DNA of 64,000 bases from N074bin45 sp039587475 (GCA_039587475.1 JBDHIK010000004.1:1-64000), one strand, 5' to 3'; counted from the first letter of the stretch, positions 24,619 through 34,197 are shown. The notes: generated by a model from the sequence alone, not told the origin. Program-made: numbers and translations.

Positions 24619-25602
24619 TCAGGTGGGCGGGCCGGCGTGGTGGCAGGCGACCCGACCGGCACCGATCGATCTGAGTTCCGGCACATCGCTGGTGCAACGC
24701 GAGTCCTTGTCGGGGTGAAAGCACCGCGCGTGGAACGGGCATCCGGATGGGGGATTCGACGGACTCGGCATCTCACCCTCGAGGACGATGCGGGATCGCT
24801 GCCCGGCAGGGTCGGGGACCGGGACGGCCGACAGGAGTGCCTGGGTGTAGGGATGCCTGGGGGTCGACAGGATGTCCTCGGTCGGTCCGGTTTCCACCAA
24901 CCGGCCGAAATACATGACTGCCGTTCGGTGCGCCATTTGCCGAACCACGGCCAGGTCGTGAGCAATGAACAGATAGGCCAGGCCATGTCGTTGCTGCAGA
25001 TCGACCAGCAGGTTCACCACCTGCGCCTGGACCGACACATCGAGCGCCGAGACCGGTTCGTCACAGACGAGGAAGGTGGGCTCGACGGCCAGCGCCCGGG
25101 CGATCCCGATGCGCTGACGCTGACCGCCCGAGAACTCATGGGGGAAGCGGCCGGCGGCCGCGGCTTCGAGCCCCACCTCCGCCAGGAGCGACTCCACGCG
25201 GCCCGGAACATCACCTGACGGGACCACTTGGTGGATCCTGAGCCCTTCGGCGATGGCGTCGCCAACCCGCATCCTCGGATTGAGAGAGCCGTAGGGATCC
25301 TGGAAGATGATCTGCATGCGGCGCCGGAACGCGCGCAACTCCCGCCTGGGGAGTGTCAGGACGTCCGTGCCATCGAAGCGAACGCTCCCTTCGGTGGGCT
25401 CCTCCAGGCGGAGGATGGATCGCCCGACCGTCGTCTTGCCGCACCCGCTTTCACCCACCAGGCCGAGTGTCTCGCCTGGCGCAATGTCGAACGACACGCC
25501 CTCAACGGCGCGGATCGTCTCGGACGAGGCGCCGAACATGCCTCGGCGTCGATAGTGCTTCACCAGGTCGCGGACTTCCACCAGGGCCGGGCGCGCGGTC
25601 AC
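24619..25602 (-). CDS. oppF: Oligopeptide ABC transporter ATP-binding protein (OppF/DppF type)
   Basis: A 327-aa ATPase with Walker A GESGCGKT, Q-loop FQDPYGSLNPRMRVGD, signature FSGGQRQR, Walker B FLVCDEPVSALD and switch His in IAHDLAVV. The C-terminal oligopeptide extension is present (HPYTQALLSAVPVPDP, then CPFHARC), with the Cys-rich tail that binds an iron-sulfur cluster in related proteins. The start GTG 25602 overlaps the OppD stop (GTGA) and has GGAGGAACGACC upstream. It is the last transporter gene of the SBP-B-C-D-F operon. Confidence 0.93.
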   Translation of the reverse strand: MTARPALVEVRDLVKHYRRRGMFGASSETIRAVEGVSFDIAPGETLGLVGESGCGKTTVGRSILRLEEPTEGSVRFDGTDVLTLPRRELRAFRRRMQIIFQDPYGSLNPRMRVGDAIAEGLRIHQVVPSGDVPGRVESLLAEVGLEAAAAGRFPHEFSGGQRQRIGIARALAVEPTFLVCDEPVSALDVSVQAQVVNLLVDLQQRHGLAYLFIAHDLAVVRQMAHRTAVMYFGRLVETGPTEDILSTPRHPYTQALLSAVPVPDPAGQRSRIVLEGEMPSPSNPPSGCPFHARCFHPDKDSRCTSDVPELRSIGAGRVACHHAGPPT

Positions 25603-26567
25603 GGTCGTTCCTCCAACCAGCAGGCCGCCTGATGTCCGTCGCCGGTATCGCGAAGCGGCGGATAGTCGGCACATCGATCGAAGACATAGGGGCAGCGCGG
25701 CTGGAAGCGGCACCCTGATGGCCAGGCGTCCGGCGTGGGGACCGAGCCGCGGATGGGACTCAGGCGTTGGACGGGTCCGTCGATCCGGGGCACCGAGGCG
25801 AGGAGTGCTCGCGTATAGGGATGGGTCGGTCGCGAGAACACGGTCGTCGTGGTCCCGTGTTCGATGATGCGTCCCGCATACATGACGGCGACCCGGTCCG
25901 TTCGGCCGGCCACGATGCCCAAGTCGTGAGTGATCAACAGGACGGCCATGTCGTGAGAGGCACGCAGCCTGTCGAGTACCTCGAGGATCTGTGCCTGAAC
26001 GGTGACATCGAGCGCCGTCGTCGGCTCATCGGCGATGAGCACCTTGGGCCGGCACGCGAGGGCGGCGGCGATCAGGACCCGTTGCCGCATGCCACCGCTC
26101 AACTCATGCGGGTACTGCCGGTACCTGGTCGCCGGATCGGCAATGCCAACTTCCTCCAGGAGCGCCATGGCCCGGTCCCGGGCCTGACTGGTCGGCATGT
26201 GGTCGTGCGCCAGGATGGCTTCGGTGATCTGGCTTCCGGCGCTGTAGACCGGGTTCAGGCTGGTCATCGGATCCTGAAAGACCATTGCGATCTCGGCGCC
26301 ACGCACCTCGCGCAGGGTCTCGTCCTTCATGCCGATCAGGTCGCGGCCATCGTACCTGATGACACTGCCCTGGCCCACGGTGGCCGTATGTGGCAACAGT
26401 CGCAGGATGGCCAGCGCCGTCAGACTCTTGCCGCACCCCGATTCGCCGACCAGCGCCAACGATTCGCCGGCCGAGAGGTCGAGGCTGACCCCGTCCACCG
26501 GAGTGGTCTTTCCGGCGCGACCGTCGAAGGTCACGCAGAGGTCACGGATGGTCAGCAGGGCCGTCAT
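25599..26567 (-). CDS. oppD: Oligopeptide ABC transporter ATP-binding protein (OppD/DppD type)
   Basis: A 322-aa ATPase with Walker A GESGCGKS, Q-loop FQDPMTSLNPV, signature LSGGMRQR, Walker B VLIADEPTTALD and switch His in ITHDLGIV. The C-terminal part has the family extension HPYTRALLASVPRID and the Cys motif CRFQPRCPY. It pairs with OppF to energise peptide import. The ATG at 26567 overlaps the OppC stop (ATGA). Confidence 0.93.
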   Translation of the reverse strand: MTALLTIRDLCVTFDGRAGKTTPVDGVSLDLSAGESLALVGESGCGKSLTALAILRLLPHTATVGQGSVIRYDGRDLIGMKDETLREVRGAEIAMVFQDPMTSLNPVYSAGSQITEAILAHDHMPTSQARDRAMALLEEVGIADPATRYRQYPHELSGGMRQRVLIAAALACRPKVLIADEPTTALDVTVQAQILEVLDRLRASHDMAVLLITHDLGIVAGRTDRVAVMYAGRIIEHGTTTTVFSRPTHPYTRALLASVPRIDGPVQRLSPIRGSVPTPDAWPSGCRFQPRCPYVFDRCADYPPLRDTGDGHQAACWLEERP

Positions 26568-27366
26568 GCGCTTCTGGGGTCGAGGCGGTCGCGCAGGGCC
26601 TCGCCGATGAGATTGACGGCCAGCACGGTGACGAGAATCGCCAGCCCTGGAAAGATGCTGAGCCACGGGGCCGTCACCAGGACGGACTTGCCTTCATAAA
26701 TCATGCTCCCCCAGGAAGGTGTGGGCGGCCGCACGCCGCCGACGCCCAGATACGACAGGCCGGCTTCCAGGAGAATGACGTTGCCGACCGCGAGCGTCGC
26801 CGCGACCAGAAGCGGCCCGGCCGCGTTGGGAAGGAGGTGACGCAGGATCAGGCGTCGTCTCGTGGCACCGAGGGCCCGGGCAGCCAGGACGAACGGTTCG
26901 CTCTTGATTCTCTGAACCTCAGCGCGGACCAGGCGGCTGGTTCCGAACCACCCGGTGGCCCCAATGACGAGGATGAACGGGACCACCGTGAGGCTGTCCC
27001 AGGCGGCCACGATCAGTAGCAGGATGAACAGTCTCGGGATGGCGATGGCTCCGTCGACCGTGCGCATGAGGACCAGGTCGACACTCCCACGGCGGCGCCG
27101 AGGACCAGCGACAGGAGGACAGCCACCACGGCGACCGCGAGCGAAATGCGCGCTCCATGGACGACGCGGCTCAACACGTCGCGGCTCAATTGATCCGTGC
27201 CCAGGGGATGCTGCCACGAGGGAGGTTGGGGCGCGGCGGTGATGTCCGGTTGGGCGGCCGGGTCCGGGAGAAACAGCGGACCCACGGCTGCGATGGCCAC
27301 CATCACGGTGAGCAGTGCCAGACCCAATCGGCCCCAAGTGCGGCGGGCGTTGCGTGGCTCGGCCAT
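26564..27366 (-). pseudogene. oppC: Oligopeptide ABC transporter permease OppC, reading frame disrupted near 27085
   Basis: The N-terminal half reads from ATG 27366: MAEPRNARRTWGRLGLALLT, then PSWQHPLGTDQLSRDVLSRV and AVAVVAVLLSLVLGAAVGV. This is the normal start of an OppC permease. The rest lies in a different frame: VDLVLMRTVDGAIAIPRLF onwards, through the EAA loop (ARALGATRRRLILRHLLPNAAG), to GEALRDRLDP and a stop at 26564 coupled to OppD (ATGA). At the junction (about 27078-27090) the usual 6-9 residues linking AVG to VD are missing as well, so this looks like a short out-of-frame deletion rather than a single-base slip. Either this copy is inactive or the assembly is wrong here. All other genes of the operon are intact. 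Confidence 0.8.
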
Positions 27367-28340
27367 CAGGTGTGCCTGAGCCTGGGGTCGAGGATCATGT
27401 GGACCACGTCACTCAACCAGGTGCCAAACACCACGGAGGCCGACACCAGAATGGCCGTCCCCATGATGAGCGGATAGTCACGTCCCGTGATGGCATGGGC
27501 CGTCAGGGAGCCAAGACCCGGCCAGGCGAAGACGTCCTCCACGAAGACGGAGCCGGTGACGAACAGGGGCAGCCACAGCCCGAACAACGTGAGGACCGGG
27601 AACAGGGCGTTGCGCCAGGCGTGGCGCCAGACCACCTGCCGCCTGCTCAGTCCTTTGGCCGCCGCCACCCGGACGTAGTCTTGGGACAGCGCTTCGATCA
27701 TCGCCGTCCGCTGGTAGCGAATGGTGGCGGCGATGGTGACGATGGACAACGTGGCTGCGGGGAGGATCAGATGCCTGGCGATGTCGAGGACCCGAGTACC
27801 CCAGGCGGTGTCGGCCATGAGGGCCGGACTGGTCATGCGCCCGGTCGGCAACAGGTCCCAGTGAATGCCGAACAGCCACGCCAGGACGAGTCCAAGCCAA
27901 AAGGATGGAAGCGCGTAGGCGGCGAGCGTGAGGAAGGACAGCCAGCGGTCGAGGGCGTGTCCCCGATGGACCGCTTGCCAGACCCCAAGCACGATGCCGA
28001 CCGTAAAGTTGATGAAGAGTACGGTGCCGCCGAGAAGGAGGGTGGCGGGAAGTCGCGCGGCGATGAGCGATGTCACGGAAGAGGGCGCGAACTGGATCGA
28101 CATCCCCAGGTCGCCACGCGCCACCCCGGCCACGAACGACCGGAACTGAGCACCCACGGGCTCACTCAGGCCGAACCGCTCCTGCAGGTGTTGGTATTCG
28201 GCGGCGCTGATCTGCCGTTCCCCGGCGACTTCAGCCAGGGGGTCGCCAGGGCTCAATCGCATGACGAAGAACATCAGGACCACGGCGACCAGGAAGGTCC
28301 CTCCGGCCTGCACGGTGCGTCCCAGAAGCCAGCGGGTCAT
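27366..28340 (-). CDS. oppB: Oligopeptide ABC transporter permease (OppB/DppB type)
   Basis: A 324-aa permease with six spans. The first 100 residues hold the periplasmic loop with FVMRLSPGDPLAEVAGE and ERFGLSEPVGAQF. The EAA loop that contacts the ATPases is YVRVAAAKGLSRRQVVWRH, followed by LFVTGSVFVEDVFAWPGLG, typical of OppB. The stop shares one base with the OppC start (TGATG). It starts four bases after the binding-protein stop. Confidence 0.94.
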   Translation of the reverse strand: MTRWLLGRTVQAGGTFLVAVVLMFFVMRLSPGDPLAEVAGERQISAAEYQHLQERFGLSEPVGAQFRSFVAGVARGDLGMSIQFAPSSVTSLIAARLPATLLLGGTVLFINFTVGIVLGVWQAVHRGHALDRWLSFLTLAAYALPSFWLGLVLAWLFGIHWDLLPTGRMTSPALMADTAWGTRVLDIARHLILPAATLSIVTIAATIRYQRTAMIEALSQDYVRVAAAKGLSRRQVVWRHAWRNALFPVLTLFGLWLPLFVTGSVFVEDVFAWPGLGSLTAHAITGRDYPLIMGTAILVSASVVFGTWLSDVVHMILDPRLRHT

Positions 28341-28344
28341 TCCG

Positions 28345-29940
28345 TCAGCGCGAGTCCGTCACGGTCCAGCGCCAGATGGCCGACCAGTAGCTGTAGGGCG
28401 GGAACTCGACGTTCCCGAAGCGCCGGTGCACACCGAAAATGGTCGGCGGTGAATAGATGAACGCGGCCGGGGCGTCCCGTTCGATCATCTCCAGAACGGC
28501 CTGCCACTGAGGCCGCGTCTCTCCGGCGGCGAACGTGGCCGCGGCCAGGAGTGAGTCGACCAACGGGTTGCAGTAGTGAGCCACGTTGGAACCGCCAATG
28601 CCGGCGCAACTCCAGCTCTGCTGGATCCCCGCCGGGGACGGATCCATGCCGGCGGAGGAGAAGTCGAGGTCGAAGTCACGGGCCCGGCGCCGCTGCGACC
28701 AGGTGGGTCCGTCCATGCCGTTCAGTTCCAGCCGAACGCCGATCTGGCGCCACTGTTCCTGAATCAGTTGGGCGAAGTGCGACCGTGGTCGGCTCGAGAC
28801 CGGGTAGTTGAGGGTCAGGGCCAGTGGTTCACCGTTGCGGATCCATCCATCGTCGCTGAAGGTCCAGCCCGCCTGGCGCAGGAGTTCCCGGGCCCGGCCC
28901 GGGTCGTACGGCGCACCGGAATCCGTCGTGTCCCGAATCCAGTGGAGCCGGCTGACCGGGCCGGGCGGCACCGAGGCGGATGCCCCGAAGACCGCCTCGA
29001 GCATCGTTTTCCGATCGAGGGCGTGAATCAGTGCCTGGCGCACGCGAACGTCCGACAGGATGGGGTGGGGCCGTTCCAAGTCGTGCGGGTCGAACTGATT
29101 GAAGAGGAGGTAGGCGACGGTGTAGGACTCGGTGGTCAGGACGCGCAGGCCGGGGTCGGCTTCGATCCGTTCGACGTCCTGGATGCTGACGTTTCTGAGC
29201 GTATTGGCCTCGCCGCTGAGGAGCAGGTTCAGCCGGGCATCGTAGTCGCCGCCCCGCAGAAACATGACGCGGTCCACCTCCGGCGCACCGAGGTAGAAGG
29301 ATGGATTCGCTTCGAGGACGAGGTGCTGTCCCGCCACGAATTCTCCCCAGCGGTACGGGCCGTTCCCCACAGGAGCCTGCAGGAAGTCCGAGGTCGCCAC
29401 CGAGTCCGGGTGGAGGTGCTCCAGCAGGTGTGCCGGCAACGGCTGCACGTGGAAGGTGGCGTTGTAGAATTGCTCCGCGTAGGGACGGTCGAACCGTACC
29501 ACGACCGTGGCTTCGTCTTCGGCGACGATGTCGGTCATGGTCGACAGGAGCGGAGCCAGCTCGGGCGTGAGGTTCGGGTCGCGAGCGCGGTCGAAAGCGA
29601 ACACGACATCGCGAGCCGTGACCGGTGTGCCGTCGTGCCACTGGGCCCGAGGGTCGAGATGGAACACCAGGGTGACCGGGTCGCGGCGTTCCCAGGAAGC
29701 CGCCAGTCGCGGTGTGCCGTCGTCGCCAACCGTCTCCAGCGAGGCCGGGAGGTCGGCGAGCCGCAGGAACATGAGGTCGGCCTGGAGGAAGTTGGCCAGG
29801 CGGTTCTGGTACAGCGTGGGCACGGGCGACGATCCGAGCCCGCCAACGGGTATGATGACGGACGTGTCAGCCGGTCGTTCGGTCGCGCATGCGGCACCGA
29901 GTCCGAGGACGACGGCGGCAAGCATCCTGGGTTGGAACAC
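28345..29940 (-). CDS. Oligopeptide ABC transporter substrate-binding lipoprotein (SBP family 5)
   Basis: A 531-aa lipoprotein. From GTG 29940 the signal reads MFQPRMLAAVVLGLGAAC (Cys18). Family 5 features include LAASWERRDPVTLVFHLDPR, WHDGTPVTARDVVFAFDRA, the VGNGPYRWGEF block and DVRVRQALIHALDRKTML. These proteins capture peptides, nickel or opines in the periplasm for an Opp/Dpp transporter; peptides are most likely given the neighbours. ATG 29925 is an alternative start. It is the first gene of the SBP-oppB-C-D-F set, downstream of the lipoyl transferase gene by 65 bases. Confidence 0.92.
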   Translation of the reverse strand: MFQPRMLAAVVLGLGAACATERPADTSVIIPVGGLGSSPVPTLYQNRLANFLQADLMFLRLADLPASLETVGDDGTPRLAASWERRDPVTLVFHLDPRAQWHDGTPVTARDVVFAFDRARDPNLTPELAPLLSTMTDIVAEDEATVVVRFDRPYAEQFYNATFHVQPLPAHLLEHLHPDSVATSDFLQAPVGNGPYRWGEFVAGQHLVLEANPSFYLGAPEVDRVMFLRGGDYDARLNLLLSGEANTLRNVSIQDVERIEADPGLRVLTTESYTVAYLLFNQFDPHDLERPHPILSDVRVRQALIHALDRKTMLEAVFGASASVPPGPVSRLHWIRDTTDSGAPYDPGRARELLRQAGWTFSDDGWIRNGEPLALTLNYPVSSRPRSHFAQLIQEQWRQIGVRLELNGMDGPTWSQRRRARDFDLDFSSAGMDPSPAGIQQSWSCAGIGGSNVAHYCNPLVDSLLAAATFAAGETRPQWQAVLEMIERDAPAAFIYSPPTIFGVHRRFGNVEFPPYSYWSAIWRWTVTDSR

Positions 29941-29970
29941 GCTGGGAGAGCTCCGGTCGGAGGTGCTTCC

Positions 29971-29999
29971 AATATTGTCGCAAATGGACTGCGGGCCAA
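29971..29999 (-). promoter_or_regulatory. Weak candidate promoter for the Opp operon
   Basis: On the minus strand, TTGGCC (29999-29994), 17 nt, AATATT (29976-29971), 31 bases before the GTG at 29940. The match is imperfect. It may let the Opp genes be controlled apart from the gcv genes upstream. Confidence 0.3.
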
Positions 30000-30005
30000 G
30001 GACGA

Positions 30006-30773
30006 CTAGCGGCACCAGGTCCAATCGGGATCCCGGAAGCGCTCGGCGTGAACGGCCGCCAGCCGGTGACGTTCTGCGATCAGGTGGTCGTCTTCCCAGG
30101 TTCCGGGCCATGCTCGGGCGGCGGCAGCGACACGCTCAGCCACCTGGTCTGCCGTGGTCCGGGTGGCGAGGGCGCGGTTGAGGGGCAGGGCCCGGGAAGC
30201 GGGCGCGGCACCGATGGTCAGTTCCGTGAGGATCTCCTGATCATCGTCGAGCAGGATGGATCCGTGTTGCAGGAGGCCACCGGAGTGACGGATCTGGGCG
30301 CTCCCGATCACCTTGCCACCATCGATCAGGACTTCGCCCCCGACCGGGCTGGCGAAACAGGCGCCGGCACCGATCTCTGCCGGGGGCAGGGACACGTCTG
30401 CCAGAGTCGTGTCCGCGCCCAGGGACCGCAGCGCGGCCGCCAGCATCTCGTGGATCGTTTGGTAGGCTTGGCGCAGGGAGCCGAAGGCGTCTTCGGGCGC
30501 GGTGACGGCGTAGGTCAATTCACGTCCGTGCCAGACGGCACGGCCGCCGGTCGGTCGCCGCACGACGTCGATTCCCAGAGTCGCGATCCGATCTCGACGG
30601 TACCGGCGCCGCGCCGGTTCGTGACGGCCGAAGGACAGGCAATGCGGTCGCCACTGGTAGAGCCGCAAGTACCCGATGCCGTGCATGACGGAGAGATCGA
30701 GCAGTGCCGCGTCGGTGGCCATGTGGTGCCAGCCAGGACGCGGCATCGTCTCCTCGATGTGGACCCAGCGCAC
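30006..30773 (-). CDS. lipM: Octanoyltransferase/lipoate-protein ligase family protein (LipM-like)
   Basis: A 255-aa protein of the biotin/lipoyl ligase fold. RRPTGGRAVWHG is the substrate-loop motif. The Cys in GAGACFASP (Cys139), the Lys in GGKVIGSAQ (Lys154), and the following R..G.LLQHGSILLD are characteristic of LipM octanoyltransferases rather than ATP-using LplA. LipM moves octanoyl groups from acyl carrier protein to GcvH. The location, 11 bases after gcvP with gcvH just upstream, fits lipoylation of this GcvH well. No lipoyl synthase (lipA) is in the window. The start GTG 30773 has TGAGGA upstream. Confidence 0.82.
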   Translation of the reverse strand: MRWVHIEETMPRPGWHHMATDAALLDLSVMHGIGYLRLYQWRPHCLSFGRHEPARRRYRRDRIATLGIDVVRRPTGGRAVWHGRELTYAVTAPEDAFGSLRQAYQTIHEMLAAALRSLGADTTLADVSLPPAEIGAGACFASPVGGEVLIDGGKVIGSAQIRHSGGLLQHGSILLDDDQEILTELTIGAAPASRALPLNRALATRTTADQVAERVAAAARAWPGTWEDDHLIAERHRLAAVHAERFRDPDWTWCR

Positions 30774-30784
30774 CGCGACTGTCC

Positions 30785-33655
30785 TCAGGCCTCGGCGTAG
30801 GCCTCCATGGGGAGGCAGACGCACACGAGGTTGCGGTCGCCGTAGGCGCCGTCCAGCCGGCCGACCGTCGGCCAGACCTTGGACTCCCGCGCCTCGGGCA
30901 TGGGGAAGGCGGCCCGCTCTCTGGAATAGGGGTGTGTCCAGTCGTCGGCCGTGACCGCGGCAAGGGTATGGGGTGCGTTCTTGAGGAGGTTGTCCTCGCG
31001 GTCCGCCTCGCCGCTCTCGATTTCGGCGATCTCCTGGCGGATGGCGATCAGCGCATCGCAGAACCGATCGAGTTCCTCTCTGGACTCGCTTTCGGTCGGT
31101 TCGACCATCATGGTGCCCGGAACCGGGAAGGACACGGTGGGCGGGTGGAAGCTGTAGTCGATGATGCGCTTGGCGACGTCCTCGACATCGACCCCGGCCG
31201 ACGCCTTGAAGGGTCGGACGTCCAGGATGCATTCGTGGGCCACGAGGCCGGTGGCACCCGAGTAGAGGAGCGGAAACACGTCTCGGAGCCGGTGGGCCAC
31301 GTAGTTGGCGTTGAGGATGGCGACCTTGGTGGCCTCGGTGAGCCCGTCGGGGCCCATCATCGCCAGGTAGGCGTACGAGATGGGGAGAATGGACGCACTG
31401 CCCCATGGCGCCGCCGACACGGTCCCGCACGAATCCGCCATCCCGAGGGGGACGACCGGGTGGTCCGGCAGGTGCGGAGCCAGGTGGGCCTTGACGCCGA
31501 TCGGTCCCATGCCGGGCCCGCCTCCTCCGTGTGGGATGCAGAACGTCTTGTGCAGATTCAGATGACAGACGTCCGCGCCGATGTCCGCCGGGTCGCACAG
31601 ACCGACCTGAGCGTTGAGGTTGGCGCCGTCCATGTAGACCTGGCCGCCGTGCTCATGCACGATGTCGCAAATGTCCCGGATGCCAGCCTCGAAGACCCCG
31701 TGGGTAGACGGATACGTCACCATGAGGGCGCCGAGCGAGTCGCGGTGCGCTTCGGCCTTGGCGCGAAGGTCGTCGATGTCGATGTTGCCGTGCTCGTCGG
31801 ACTTCACCACGACGACTTTCATGCCGGCCATGACCGCGCTGGCGGGATTGGTGCCGTGCGCCGACATGGGAATGAGGCATGTCGTCCGCCCGGTATCACC
31901 CCGCGCCTGATGGTAGCTGCGGATGGTCAGCAAGCCGGCGAACTCACCCTGGGATCCGGCGTTCGGTTGCAGCGAGATGGCGTCGAAGCCGGTGACGGCG
32001 GCGAGGCCGTCCTCCAGTCGGCGGAACAGTTCCATGTAGCCTTCGACCTGGTCGCGCGGCACGAAAGGGTGCGGTGCCGCAAAGGTCGGCCACGTCACCG
32101 GGATCATCTCGGTGGTGGCATTGAGCTTCATGGTGCAAGAGCCCAGGGGAATCATCGCCGCGGTGAGCGACAGATCCTTGTTCTCCAGGCGCTTGAGGTA
32201 GCGGAGCATCTCCGTCTCCGAGCGGTACCGGTGAAACACCGGGTGGCTCAGGAAGTCGCTGGTCCGCTCCAGGGAGGGGGGGATCGCCTGAGGCGCCTGG
32301 GCGGCGATGCCGGCCAGTTGGTCGGGCGTCGCGTCCACCCCGAAGGCGGCGAGGATGTCGGCCAGGTCCGTCACCGTCGTGCGCTCGTCCAGCGAGATCC
32401 CGATGCTCCGGTCGGAAATGGCGCGCAGATTGATGCCACGCTCCACCGCGGCGGCCATGACCTCGGCGGCGGCGGGCAGTTCCACGGCCAGGGTGTCGAA
32501 GAAGTCGTCGTGGACGACCGTGTGGCCATGCTGTCGCAGGGCATGCGCCAGCGTGCGGCTCAGGTCGTGGATCCGGCGGGCGATGCGGCGCAGACCCTCC
32601 GGCCCGTGATAGACGGCGTACATCCCCGCCATGACTGCCAGAAGGACCTGGGCCGTGCAGATGTTGCTGGTGGCCTTGTCTCGCCGGATATGCTGCTCGC
32701 GCGTCTGGAGCGCCATCCGCATCGCCGGATTCCCCTGGGCGTCCCTGGACACCCCGATGATGCGACCCGGCAGATTGCGCTTGTAGCGTTCCTGCGTGGC
32801 GAAGAACGCCGCGTGGGGGCCACCGAAGCCGAGGGGCACTCCGAACCGTTGTGAGTTGCCGACGGCGATGTCGGCGCCCCATTCGCCCGGCGGCGCCAAC
32901 ATGGTCAGGCTGAGGAGGTCGGTGGCCACGGTCACGAGCGCATCGGCTGCATGGGCGGCGTCGCACACGGCGCGGTAGTCGCGAATCTGGCCGTCACTGG
33001 CCGGATACTGCAGGAGCGCCCCGATGGTGTCGTCTCCGAACGCGAAGGTGTCGGGGTCGCCGATCTCGATACGAATCCCCTGCGGTCGGGCCCGGGTCTC
33101 GATAATGGCGATGGTCTGAGGATGGCACTGGGCGTCGACCAGGAAGCAGCGGTCCCCCTTCTTGCGGCTGACCGCCGCGGTCATGTGCATGGCCTCGGCC
33201 GCAGCCGTGCCCTCATCGAGGAGCGACGCGTTGGCCGTGTCCAGACCCGTCAGGTCCGAGACGACCGTCTGGAAGTTCAGGAGCGCTTCGAGGCGGCCCT
33301 GCGCGATTTCGGCCTGGTAGGGCGTATAGGCGGTATACCAGCCCGGGTTCTCCATGATGTTGCGCAGGATGACGGGCGGCGTGATGGTGTCGGCGTACCC
33401 CATGCCGATGTAGTCGCGGAACACCCGGTTCTTTGCCGCCATGGCGCGCAGGTCTTCCAGGACGTCGTCTTCGCTGCGCGCCGCCGGCAGGTCGATCGGG
33501 GTGTCGGTCCGGATGGCGCCGGGGACCACATCGTCCATCAGGCCGTCGAGGGATTCGTAGCCCAGGGTCTGCAGCATGTCGGCGATGTCCGACGGGCGCG
33601 GACCATTGTGCCGGGAGGCGAAGGTGTCGGCCGCTGTGTCAGTCTCGGTGATCAT
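30785..33655 (-). CDS. gcvP: Glycine dehydrogenase (decarboxylating), P protein
   Basis: A full-length single-chain P protein of 956 aa (many bacteria split it in two). It starts near FASRHNGPRPSDIADML. The PLP-binding Lys703 lies in NLHKTFCIPHGGGGPG. Other hallmarks are YIGMGYADTITPPVILRN, the SLLDEGTAAAEAM stretch and GSCTMKLNATTEM. It decarboxylates glycine and passes the aminomethyl group to the lipoyl arm of GcvH. Neighbours are gcvH upstream and lipM downstream. gcvT and the L protein are not here. ATG 33655 has GAAGAGACAGG upstream. Confidence 0.97.
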   Translation of the reverse strand: MITETDTAADTFASRHNGPRPSDIADMLQTLGYESLDGLMDDVVPGAIRTDTPIDLPAARSEDDVLEDLRAMAAKNRVFRDYIGMGYADTITPPVILRNIMENPGWYTAYTPYQAEIAQGRLEALLNFQTVVSDLTGLDTANASLLDEGTAAAEAMHMTAAVSRKKGDRCFLVDAQCHPQTIAIIETRARPQGIRIEIGDPDTFAFGDDTIGALLQYPASDGQIRDYRAVCDAAHAADALVTVATDLLSLTMLAPPGEWGADIAVGNSQRFGVPLGFGGPHAAFFATQERYKRNLPGRIIGVSRDAQGNPAMRMALQTREQHIRRDKATSNICTAQVLLAVMAGMYAVYHGPEGLRRIARRIHDLSRTLAHALRQHGHTVVHDDFFDTLAVELPAAAEVMAAAVERGINLRAISDRSIGISLDERTTVTDLADILAAFGVDATPDQLAGIAAQAPQAIPPSLERTSDFLSHPVFHRYRSETEMLRYLKRLENKDLSLTAAMIPLGSCTMKLNATTEMIPVTWPTFAAPHPFVPRDQVEGYMELFRRLEDGLAAVTGFDAISLQPNAGSQGEFAGLLTIRSYHQARGDTGRTTCLIPMSAHGTNPASAVMAGMKVVVVKSDEHGNIDIDDLRAKAEAHRDSLGALMVTYPSTHGVFEAGIRDICDIVHEHGGQVYMDGANLNAQVGLCDPADIGADVCHLNLHKTFCIPHGGGGPGMGPIGVKAHLAPHLPDHPVVPLGMADSCGTVSAAPWGSASILPISYAYLAMMGPDGLTEATKVAILNANYVAHRLRDVFPLLYSGATGLVAHECILDVRPFKASAGVDVEDVAKRIIDYSFHPPTVSFPVPGTMMVEPTESESREELDRFCDALIAIRQEIAEIESGEADREDNLLKNAPHTLAAVTADDWTHPYSRERAAFPMPEARESKVWPTVGRLDGAYGDRNLVCVCLPMEAYAEA

Positions 33656-33685
33656 CCTGTCTCTTCCATGTCCTGTAAGGTGAAA

Positions 33686-33710
33686 CGCCCCGTGGAGCAT
33701 CCGCGGGGCG
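33686..33710 (-). terminator. Hairpin between gcvH and gcvP, possible attenuator
   Basis: CGCCCCG and CGGGGCG (7 bp, with two further inner G-C pairs) flank an 11-nt loop. Read on the minus strand, the stem is followed by TTTCACCTT. It could partly stop transcription after gcvH, so that GcvH is made in excess over GcvP, or act as an RNA-processing site. Confidence 0.45.
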
Positions 33711-33745
33711 ATTCCAGTCAATGCTCTCGTGCGGTGCCGCCGGGG

Positions 33746-34135
33746 TCATTCCCCGATGTGCTTCTTGTAGCCGGCCGCATCCATGAGGGATTCGAGTTGC
33801 GCCGGGTCGCTGATCTTGACCCGGACCATCCAGCCGTCGCCGTAGGCATCGCGGTTGATCGCGGCCGGGTCTGCGTCGAGGGCCTCGTTCACTTCGACGA
33901 CCTCGCCGGTGACTGGGGAGTAGAGCTCCGAAACCGCCTTGACGGCTTCGATCGTCCCCAGGGAATCCGACTCTTCGAACGTGTCGCCCACGCCGGGAAG
34001 ACTCACGAATACGATGTCCCCGAGCTCACCCTGGGCGTAGTCCGTGATGCCGATTTCCACGACCGAGGGGTCGTCCATTGGCTTGATGTATTCATGTTCG
34101 CTCGAGTACCGCAGCGTGTCGGGGACGTTGGACAC
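33746..34135 (-). CDS. gcvH: Glycine cleavage system H protein
   Basis: A 129-aa lipoyl carrier protein, normal length. The lipoyl Lys66 lies in GTIEAVKAVSELYSP. ITDYAQGELGDIVFVSLP and SPVTGEVVEVN are typical. It shuttles the aminomethyl intermediate between GcvP, GcvT and the L protein. The start GTG 34135 has AGGGAGCATCG just upstream. It is in line with coaE before it and gcvP after it. Confidence 0.96.
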   Translation of the reverse strand: MSNVPDTLRYSSEHEYIKPMDDPSVVEIGITDYAQGELGDIVFVSLPGVGDTFEESDSLGTIEAVKAVSELYSPVTGEVVEVNEALDADPAAINRDAYGDGWMVRVKISDPAQLESLMDAAGYKKHIGE

Positions 34136-34197
34136 CGATGCTCCCTGTTGAGGTTCGACGAGCCGCCGGGGGAGGATACCCGCAGGGTGGGGCCAAA

